Assembly: GCA_963700045.1 (NCBI GenBank)
Contig: CAVOWK010000029.1
Coordinates: 5,578 to 69,577, forward strand
Length of the DNA: 64,000 nt
Origin: RPQJ01 sp963700045
Lineage (GTDB): Bacteria; Pseudomonadota; Gammaproteobacteria; Steroidobacterales; Steroidobacteraceae
Direction: 5' to 3'
Position 1 is the stretch's first letter; each line of letters opens with the position of its first letter. The position numbers were made by a program, and so were the translations under genes. Positions 56,672 to 64,000 of this stretch are shown here, piece by piece. The notes under the pieces were generated by a model. It saw nothing but the letters and a program-made list of their open reading frames with translations. It was not told where the DNA came from and made no database searches.

Positions 56672-58046
56672 ATGCCCCTTTCCGTCGTGATCCTGGCCGC
56701 CGGCCAGGGCAAGCGCATGCAATCCGACCTGCCCAAGGTTCTGCAGCCCGTTGCGGGCCGCCCGCTGCTCAAGCACGTCATCGACACCGCGCGCGAGCTC
56801 TCGGCCAGCGACATCCACGTGGTCTACGGTCACGGCGGCGAGCATGTGCGCGAGGCGCTCGCGAGCGAGAACGTCACCTGGGCATTGCAGGCAGAGCAGC
56901 ACGGCACTGGCCACGCGGTGCAGCAGGCCATGCCGGGCGTGCCCGACGATCACCTGGTGCTGGTGCTCTACGGCGACGTGCCCCTCGACGCAGGCATCCA
57001 CGCTGCAACGACTGATCGACGCCGCGGCCGCTGGCGAAGCGCTCGGCATCCTCAGCGTGCGCATGAAGGATCCTACGGGGTACGGCCGTATCGTCCGCGA
57101 CCGTGCCGGAACCGTTGCGCGCATCGTCGAGCACAAGGACGCGAACCAGAAAGAACGCGCGCTCGACGAAGTGAACACCGGCCTGATGGCCGCCTCCGCC
57201 AAGCGAATGCGCGAGTGGCTGGCGCAGCTGCGCAACGACAACGCCCAGGGCGAGTACTACCTGACGGACGTCGTCGTGCTGGCGGCGAAGGCGGGTCTCA
57301 AGGTCAACGCCATCCTGGCGGACAACGAAGACGAAGTGCTCGGCGTCAACGACAAGGTGCAGCTCGCCGAAGTCGAGGCCGTGTACCGCAAGCGCCGCGC
57401 AACCGAACTCATGTTGCAGGGCGTGACGCTGGTCGATCCAGCCCGCTTCGATGCGCGCGGTCCGGTCACCGTGGGCCGCGACGTGCACGTCGATGTCAAC
57501 GTGGTGTTCGAAGGCACGGTGAGCCTGGGCAACCGTGTACGCATCGGGCCGAACGTCGTGATCCGCGACAGCGAGATCGGCGACGACACCGTGGTGTTTC
57601 CCAACTGCGTCATCGACCGCGCCAGTATCGGGCCCAACTGCAACATCGGACCGTTCGCGCGTTTCCGGCCGAGTTCCAGCCTGGCCCAGGGTGTGCATGT
57701 CGGAAACTTCGTCGAGGTGAAGAACAGCATCCTGGGCGCGGGTGCCAAGGCTAACCACCTGACGTACCTCGGTGATGCGACGGTCGGCGAGAAAGTCAAC
57801 GTCGGCGCCGGCACCATCACCTGCAACTACGACGGTGCGAACAAGTGGCGCACGGAGATCGGCGCGGGCGCGTTCATCGGCTCGGGTGCGATGCTGGTGG
57901 CACCCGTGAAGATCGGTGCAGGCGCCACGATCGGCGCCGGCTCGACCATCACGAAGGACGCGCCGGACGACAAGCTGACTCTCGAGCGCAGCAAGCAGCT
58001 GACGCTCGACGGCTGGAAACGCCCGGCGAAGCAGCCCAAGGGCTGA
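56672..58046 (+). pseudogene. glmU: Bifunctional GlmU, one frameshift (probable sequence error)
   Basis: The uridyltransferase half starts MPLSVVILAAGQGKRM at 56672 and is normal to LYGDVPL. Then the frame is lost near 56985-57000 and the rest, from STLQRLIDAAA through the left-handed beta-helix to KRPAKQPKG, is in the next frame and ends at 58046. One extra base explains it, for example in the CCCC run at about 56981-56984. GlmU makes UDP-GlcNAc for peptidoglycan and LPS and is essential, so a real null is unlikely. Listed as broken because the sequence as given cannot encode it in one frame. Confidence 0.9.
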
Positions 58047-58050
58047 ACGC

Positions 58051-58980
58051 ATGCTCGAGATCCGGCGCAGTGCGAGTGCTGGAATGGAGCGACTTACGGC
58101 TCCGTGCGCCGGATGCTGGTTGCACGTCACGCAACCTGCGGCCGCCGACCTGGCGGCCGTGCGTGAGTTTGGGGTCCCTGGCTCGCTGCTGGATCACGTG
58201 TCGGACATCGACGAACGTCCGCGCGTCGAACATGCCGGCGAGTGCGTGCTCGTCGTGATGAATTATCCGCTGCGGCGCGATGGGGCCACTGGACCACCGT
58301 GGCGTACCCTGCCCCTCAGCGTGTTCCTCACTCCGCAGGGTATCGTCACGCTCAGCCAGGCACCGACGTCGTTCCTGCAGCCGCTGTTGGATGGAAACGT
58401 GCCGGGCCTGGCCACCGATCGCGGAACGGAATTCGTCCTGCGCGTGTTCTGGCAGCTGGCAGACGCCTGTCTACGGGGGCTGCGCGAGATCAATGCCGGC
58501 GTCGAAAGCCTGGAAAACGAACTCAAGCGCTCGCTGCGGAACGAGGAGGTGCTCGGCCTGCTCGATTTCCAGAAGAGCCTGACCTACTTCGCGACCGGCT
58601 TGAAGGCGAACGAACTGGTGCTGGAGCGCCTGCAACGCGTGCCGACGCTGCACTGGGCCGACCAGGACCAGGAACTGCTCGACGATGTGCGCGTCGAACT
58701 GCGCCAGGCGATCGAGATGGTCGAGATTGCCGACCACGTGCTGAGCGACATGATGGATGCGTTCGCCTCGATCGTCTCCAACAACCTGAACTCGGTCATG
58801 AAGGTCCTGACGTCGGTCACGATCATCCTGGCGGTGCCCACCCTGATCGCGAGCGTCTACGGCATGAACGTCGGCCTGCCGGGCGCACACAGTCCGTTGG
58901 CCTTCGCGGGGATCGTCGCGCTGAGCGTCGCCATCTGCAGCGGGTTGTTCTTCGTGTTCCGGCGCCGGAACTGGCTCTGA
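58051..58980 (+). CDS. CorA-family divalent cation transporter
   Basis: 309 residues. The long coiled helices of the cytoplasmic funnel lead to two C-terminal membrane helices joined by YGMNVGLP, the GMN selectivity loop of CorA channels. The N-terminus is somewhat divergent from E. coli CorA. It transports Mg2+, or Co2+/Zn2+ in some relatives. It starts 4 bases after glmU. Confidence 0.92.
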   Translation: MLEIRRSASAGMERLTAPCAGCWLHVTQPAAADLAAVREFGVPGSLLDHVSDIDERPRVEHAGECVLVVMNYPLRRDGATGPPWRTLPLSVFLTPQGIVTLSQAPTSFLQPLLDGNVPGLATDRGTEFVLRVFWQLADACLRGLREINAGVESLENELKRSLRNEEVLGLLDFQKSLTYFATGLKANELVLERLQRVPTLHWADQDQELLDDVRVELRQAIEMVEIADHVLSDMMDAFASIVSNNLNSVMKVLTSVTIILAVPTLIASVYGMNVGLPGAHSPLAFAGIVALSVAICSGLFFVFRRRNWL

Positions 58981-59047
58981 GGGAAGACTTCGCTCTCCTG
59001 GCTGCCGCCTCCGCTCGTCGTACCCAAGTCCCAAGGATGTTCAATCG

Positions 59048-59290
59048 ATGCGACCGTCTTCGACCATTCGTCGTTCGTGGCAGGCTTTCGCAAGCGTCTC
59101 CTGCCTGCTCGGTGTGTCGGCCGTTGCCGCGGCGGAAGCAGCGCCCGCTGCGGCCACCTACAAGCACTACCTGACGGGCAACCCGGCCGACGTGGTCCGA
59201 CCGACGTCCGGCCTGCTGGTGCTGCAGGGCGGTGGCGACGACGTCGACGAGAATTACATCCAGATGGGTGCCAAAGGCGGCGGCGGTGGA
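59048..59290 (+). pseudogene. Cyanophycinase-like exported protein, cut at the junction
   Basis: The first 80 residues have a signal peptide (VSCLLGVSAVAAAEA) and then YKHYLTGNPADVVRPTSGLLVLQGGG, the start pattern of cyanophycinase-like S51 peptidases. At MGAKGGGGG, around 59283-59295, the homology stops. The frame runs on to 59470 through sequence that is antisense to the next gene, so that part is not real. The catalytic Ser region is missing. Confidence 0.75.
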
Positions 59291-59300
59291 CTGCAAAAGG
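59283..59300. other. Composition and gene junction (possible assembly chimera)
   Basis: Left of this point the sequence is high-GC and gammaproteobacterial; right of it GC is near half and protein types differ. Two truncated genes in opposite directions meet here within about 10 bases of a GGC-repeat run. Confidence 0.7.
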
Positions 59301-59953
59301 ATTTGCAGGTTCCCCCTTCAGATGAGGCAAACCAATTGTTGACAAATGGCTTTGTCTCATCGAAGTACGGCATACAGGGACAAGACTTCAACGTATTAAT
59401 GTCGGAAAACACGAAGTTCCTTACGTACACGATGTGCGCCTTGCATTTGTCGCCCAAAAAAGGGCATTAGACTCCTCACTCCCAAGGTATTTCCCCGATG
59501 CTTGAAGCCCGTCAGGAGATTGTATGTCAGCTTGTTTAACCCGCTCAACCGCTTGTCCCCCCAGTAGATGGCATCGAGGCAACCCGTATGATTTGCATGT
59601 GCCTTGGGGTAGTCACCAAAGTACCTTCTGAATTGCTCTAGGCCGTGCAGAACCTGCTGTCGTGTCGATGTATGATACGTGACATTGTGAAGGGCGATCT
59701 CGAACCCTTGGTCCTTCAGTTTACAAACCCATCTAAGATACTCAAGGTCTGCACACGTTGTGCCTCCAAAGCGAGGTGTCTCTTCGCCCCTTATCGGCCA
59801 TACGGATTTCGTGGTTCTCATTCCCAAATCGCATAAGAACTGATACAACGCGGGACCATTCTGCATGGTCGTGAGATCAGTGTCGTCAAAGACCGTGAAT
59901 GCAAAACTCTTCCCGCAAGGCCATTTGATTCGCTTCTTCATAGCAGGATTCAC
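59296..59953 (-). pseudogene. Polysaccharide deacetylase-like protein, frameshifted and truncated
   Basis: Starts at ATG 59953 (MNPAMKKRIKWPCGKSFAF) with FAFTVFDDTDLTTMQNGPALYQ, a NodB-like core, and ALHNVTYHTS. The frame is lost in a six-A run (59456-59461) and continues in another frame as CKAHIVYVRNFVFSDINTL up to NNWFASSEGG at about 59300, where the junction cuts it. A single base change in the run would restore it. No N- or C-terminal part is confirmed beyond this. Likely a cell-envelope polysaccharide enzyme. Confidence 0.7.
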
Positions 59954-60082
59954 TCAAATATTGATGTTCTTGACAACAGCATGTTTTGGATGTCGACCTC
60001 TGAGCCAACGTGACACCCTCAAGGAGTCTGTCCGAGCAGAAGTGTTCCGCATATAGCGTGGCTCGCTCATCGCGTTGTATAT

Positions 60083-60111
60083 TTGTGGGAGAAAGTGCCG
60101 ACGTCCCACAA
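60083..60111 (+). repeat. Inverted repeat upstream of the transposase
   Basis: TTGTGGGA (60083-60090) and TCCCACAA (60104-60111) pair perfectly around 13 bases. It may be part of the IS left end or a hairpin at its start. I could not find a matching right end. Confidence 0.4.
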
Positions 60112-60123
60112 CGTGGATGAACG

Positions 60124-61478
60124 ATGAGCAAAACGTACCGTCCGTTCGAGCCGGATCAGATGTTCCTGTTGCCACCAAGTCTGGTAGAGTGGCTGCCGAA
60201 AGAGCATCTCGTGTTCTTTGTCAGAGACGTTCTGGAGAAGATTGACCTGAGTCCGATCACGAGCGTGTATGAACAGGAAGAACGTGGCTACCCTCCCTAC
60301 CACCCGAAAGTGATGACGGGGATCCTCCTGTATGGCTATTGCACTGGATTGACCTCGTCACGGAAACTCGCTCAGCGCTGCCAGGAAGACGTTGCCTTCC
60401 GGGTGCTGGCGGCGAACAACGGGCCAGAATTCAGAACCATCAGCGACTTCCGGAAGCGTCATCTGGAAGCCTTGCGACATCTGTTCGTTGAGATCCTCAC
60501 CCTCTGCCAGAAGGCCGGATTGGTGAAGTTCGGCCACGTGTCTCTGGATGGGACCAAGGTGAAGGCCAACGCTTCCAAACACAAGGCCATGAGCTACGGT
60601 CGCATGAAACAGGACATTACCCGCCTGGAACAGGAAATCGCCCGGCTCCTGAAAGATGCCGACAAGACCGACCGGCGCGAGGACAAGAAATACGGCCCTG
60701 AGAAGCGGGGCGATGAACTGCCCCAAGAACTCGCGCGCCGGGAGACCCGATTGGCCAAGATCATGGAAGCCAAGCGTGCTCTCGAAGAAGAAGCCAAAAG
60801 CAACAAGGACAAGAATGATCCACCGGCATCCGGGCCACCCATGGCCAAGGTCAAGAGTATCAAGGACGGGAAGTTGGGCAAGGAGAAACCGGCAGATACT
60901 GCCCAGAGGAACTTCACCGACCCCGACTCACGGATCATGCCGTACCAGAAGACCTTCATCCAGGCCTACAATGCTCAAGTCATCGTCGATAGCGAACACC
61001 GATCATCGTTGCCACCGATGTCAGCAACAGCCCCACGGATGAGCCTCAACTGATGGTTGCTCAGCTTCCACGCAAACCGAAGGTCCTGACGGCGGACGCC
61101 GGATATGCAAGCAAAGAAAGCATCAACCACTGCAAGAAGAGAAAGATCGACGCCTATATTGCCTGCGGCAGAGAAAAGCATTGTCTCCGTGATGATCCTC
61201 CCCCGCGGGGACGAATACCTGACGGCCTCACCCTTCAGGAGCTGATGAGGCGCAAGGTACGAACGCTGAAAGGCCGGAGACTGTACGCCAGGCACAAGGC
61301 AATCGTCGAGCCGGTACTCGGTCAGATCAAGCACGCAACCGGGTTCCGCCAGTTCACTCTCCGGGGGCACCCCAAGGTGAGAGCCGAGTGGTTCCTGGTA
61401 AGTGCTGGTCACAATCTCAAGAAGTTGTTCAGAGCAATCCTCCAAGAGCCGGGCAGACGAGAGCTCGCACTGCCCTGA
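60124..61478 (+). pseudogene. IS1182-family transposase, frameshifted
   Basis: Two pieces cover a full-length transposase: 60124-61053 (MSKTYRPFEPDQMFLLPPSLVEWLP to FIQAYNAQVIVDSEH) and a second frame from about 61003 to 61478 that completes IIVATDVSNSPTDEPQLMVAQLP and the DDE-type C-terminus (ADAGYAS, KAIVEPVLGQIKHATGFRQFTLRG). One missing base near 61000 explains the break. IS1182 elements are not known to need programmed frameshifting, so this is a decayed copy or an error. Confidence 0.85.
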
Positions 61479-61612
61479 AGGCCCAACACCGCCTGGTCAA
61501 CAAGTTCCTCCGGCTTGATCAGCGCAAACACCGTCATGTGGCCATCACGGCCGTCGCCAGAGAACTCTGTGGCTTCGTGTGGGCAATCCTCATGGCTTTA
61601 CCTCAACACTGA
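61479..61612 (+). mobile_element. IS110-like transposase C-terminal remnant
   Basis: One frame reads QHRLVNKFLRLDQRKHRHVAITAVARELCGFVWAI before a stop, like the end of IS110/IS116 transposases (TAVARELxGFxWAI). No upstream part is present; the IS1182 gene lies directly ahead. Confidence 0.6.
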
Positions 61613-61832
61613 TCAACACTCACCCGAGAGGAGAGCATCGATAGGAGAATCCTCGTTTGCGTTATGCGGCTCACAACCCGCGTTTTTAGTAAGAGATCGC
61701 TCCGGACGAACATGCAAAGATGCGGTAGGCCTCCAGCAGGCCGAACCCGCGCATACTAGCTTGATGATCGTCGAAGAACGCTCTCCTCTCGGGATCATAT
61801 CTCAAAGAACTTGACTACCAGCCGTTTCCATA
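61613..61832. other. Gap with no recognisable feature
   Basis: Between the IS110 remnant and the next gene I see no gene, repeat or hairpin. Confidence 0.4.
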
Positions 61833-64000
61833 TTAGCGCATCAGCAATGCCTTGCGTATCTCGACAACATCCCCTGCCCTTAGCGCGCAGAAGTATGCCC
61901 CAGTAGCGCATGAGGATGCATCCCAGATCAGTCTATACCTCCCTGCAGGATACCATCCCGATAGAAGCGTCGCAACGGCGGCACCAAGCTCATTGAACAC
62001 GGTTATGGTTACGCCAGAGGCTCGCGATAGTTCAAACTCTAGAGTGGTGGCAGCATTGAACGGGTTGGGAAAATTCTGTCGCAGGTGCATCTGGAATGGT
62101 TCGGTCTTGTTTGACCCGCAAGAGAGTCAGAATTCGACGTCAAAAAGAAACTTGACGACCGGGAGTATTCACTAGTTCCTATCGTATTGACTGCTGCCAC
62201 CCGACAAAAGTACCACCTTCCTTCTGGCAGCCTATCGACCAAAACTCTGTTGGACACAGCAACCGTGTCAACAATCATGTCCTCAAACAGTGAATCCTGT
62301 GCAATCTGAAGTCGATACTCAGATGCGCCCGAAGGGCTCGACCACCCAACAGGCACGGGACTTATCGAGCACAATCTCGCCCCTTTGGGGAGTCTGAAGC
62401 ATGGGGACGAAGGGCAGAATTGCCGTGGATTGCCTGACGATTAGGTCTGCGAGTCTCTTCCTTGCGCGTTCATATTGGTAGCCGCGCAACACCCAGGGAA
62501 TTCGACCAGCCTGCCCCTCCGGACACTCGTCCAGTGCGTACGGCACTACACTATCAATGATCTCAGGGATTTGCTGTGCCTGCCCCACCACTCGAGCCGT
62601 CCAGAGATATTCGTAGTCCTGTTGTCCTCGCCTCCAGTTCTTCATACGGATGCTTGCTATCGGTCCAGGAACCCCCTTGTCGAATTCCAGGGAGGTCTTT
62701 GTCTTCGCCTGGATAGAAAAACGTGCCTTCACCCCAGGCGCGATCATTCCCGAAAACCCAATAATTGTCGACCCATGGATTTATCCTTCTGGATCCCTGT
62801 GAGTACCTATTCGACACACCAAAGGAAGTATTGGTCAATTCCATACTTCCATGCGATCCATGGGTTAACTCGACCGTCAACGGCCTCACAATCGATCTGT
62901 TGCGGCCGACCAAACGCGGGACGATATCCATTGTAGATTGCGATCTTATCACCCTGTGCTTTTCGCTCACTTTTACCAACTCCTTGCTGAAGCCAAGATA
63001 CTTCTTTAGTTCAGTGCTGTATCCGCAATAGCCGGTCAGAGCCCAGAAATCAACATAGCCATAGAGCGCAGGCTCCATACTGATAGTGGCACAGTAGGAC
63101 TTCAATGTCCCGCCTGGCCCTGAATTTCCATCCGGATCCACCTCGAGCGTTCTTGAATCACCGGATAGGAAGTCGAATCCGGCTCATCGACCATGTACTT
63201 GAAAATCTCCGTTTCCAGGTGCATTCGCCTCGAACCAATTCACCCAAGAATCGGAAGCGACGCGCCAACCAGCTTCCGTCGCAGGGCTGAACCCTGATGA
63301 AGAACCATGGTCCGGCTGGTCGTAAAGACCTATTCCGTAGGTTCCATTCCCAACTCCTTCACCAGGGCCTTCGTAACCGAACGACTTGCTGTAATATTGC
63401 CCTGTAAAATATCCACGAGCGTCTCTTGCCAGTACTTCAAGAGTCTGGCTGAAGCAGAGATCCATGCGATGCCGATGCGCCATTCGATAGTAGGCGCTTT
63501 CGATGGCAAGGTAGTCATGCGATCCAACGGCAACCCCATGCTTTTCAGCAATGGCAGATTGATTCGCGAAGAACATGTTTCTGAAGTGCGTCGAATCTGG
63601 AAGGGTGAAGTCGTATACAGTCAGTGATACAGGGATTCTTGAATGTAACCGCCCTCTCTCAGTAATGCTCAAAACGCCAGAATATACACCGGGGACAGCC
63701 TCTCTTGGGACATAGACGTCAATCCAGATCCCTTGGTTTGTGTTAGGCTCAATGCTAATGAGATTCTGCACTCCATTCAGGCCCCTCAATTGGAACAAGT
63801 GCATCGGGGTAAAATCCAGAAACCTGCCGACTTGACCGTTAATCTCGGGTGACAGATATGTACGACTCCTTGAAGATCTCGATTCTCGTGCCCACATAGT
63901 TGAGCACCGAGGCTCGAGGCCCAGCATTCGCAATGACATATTGAGGGCCACTAAGACCATCAAGATCGACCCAAAGCCCGGTTGCCCCATGGACGTTGCT
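61833..64000 (-). pseudogene. DUF4091/GH123-like secreted protein with FN3-like and T9SS-type C-terminus, many frameshifts
   Basis: Pieces in changing frames read as one protein running from the window edge down to 61833. The N-terminal part (GIWIDVYVPREAVPGVYSGVL, SRIPVSLTVYDFTLPDS) is the DUF4091 beta-domain. FKYMVDEPDS (near 63200, in a shifted frame) would hold a GH123-like Asp-Glu pair; NWRRGQQDYEYLW follows further on. Then come an FN3-like domain (SEYRLQIAQDS) and, last, FPNPFNAATTLEFELS to KALLMR, a type-IX/FlgD-like sorting domain of FCB-group bacteria. About six frameshifts are seen (near 63850, 63200, 63110, 62700, 62330, 62080). The start is beyond the window. Confidence 0.75.

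Noticed and set aside
56975..57010. Programmed frameshift in glmU
   Set aside because: No slippery heptamer with downstream structure is evident and none is known for this gene; an indel is simpler.
59291..59470. C-terminal extension of the cyanophycinase-like frame beyond the junction
   Set aside because: It is antisense to clear deacetylase-like coding sequence, so the extension is an artefact.

Overview
The window is the replication-origin region of a high-GC gammaproteobacterium, followed by about 4.7 kb of sequence that looks foreign. The left 59.3 kb carries the standard gammaproteobacterial origin gene set: gyrB, recF, dnaN and dnaA on the minus strand; rpmH, rnpA, yidD, yidC, mnmE, mnmG, rsmG, parA, parB, the atp operon and glmU on the plus strand. 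Genes point away from the dnaA/rpmH boundary in both directions, as expected for leading-strand coding from oriC. A CadC-like TPR regulator, a wax-ester synthase, a ScfR/RamB-type regulator beside a methylcitrate operon, and a PagL-like gene suggest an aerobic, lipid-using relative of Xanthomonadales, Nevskiales or Steroidobacterales. That placement is an inference, not a proof.

Layout. 1-4.6 kb: end-truncated di-heme cytochrome c peroxidase, CadC-like TPR regulator, small outer-membrane protein. 4.6-13.7 kb: replication and ribosome/membrane-insertion core, with five parS-like palindromes in and beside recF. 13.8-15 kb: a RES-Xre toxin-antitoxin pair inserted between yidC and mnmE. 15-22 kb: mnmE, a class II Fic protein, a wax-ester synthase with a histone-like basic tail, a small HExxH protein, mnmG. 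22-30.5 kb: oligopeptide-binding lipoprotein, NfeD-like and SIMPL proteins, cytochrome c4, MBL hydrolase, AcuI-type reductase, and sulfate activation (cysD, cysNC). 30.5-39.5 kb: a repeat element, then the ScfR-type regulator divergent from prpB, prpC, an acnD::prpF fusion and a shortened prpD-like gene. 39.5-44.1 kb: ABC ATPase plus an ABC permease fused to an M1 aminopeptidase, behind a perfect 28-bp palindrome that overlaps the likely promoter. 44.2-55 kb: rsmG, parA, a reversed pagL-like gene, parB, atpI and atpBEFHAGDC. 55-59.3 kb: small periplasmic and membrane proteins, glmU (one frameshift), corA, and a cyanophycinase-like gene that is cut off.

At about 59.29 kb the cyanophycinase-like gene runs directly into the tail of an opposite-strand polysaccharide-deacetylase-like gene. 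Base composition falls from roughly two-thirds GC to about half. The rest holds a frameshifted IS1182-family transposase, an IS110-like remnant and a DUF4091/GH123-like secreted protein with an FPNPFN-type C-terminal domain typical of Bacteroidetes/FCB-group bacteria, broken by about six frameshifts. An assembly chimera is the simplest explanation; lateral transfer followed by decay is the alternative.

How the genes work together. The ParA/ParB proteins and the parS cluster near dnaA would form the chromosome-partitioning system. AcuI could supply propionyl-CoA to the methylcitrate pathway, in which the AcnD-PrpF fusion would do the dehydration step normally done by PrpD. CysD and CysNC make PAPS. 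Several intergenic gaps carry short purine-rich or heptad repeats, some of them as inverted pairs.
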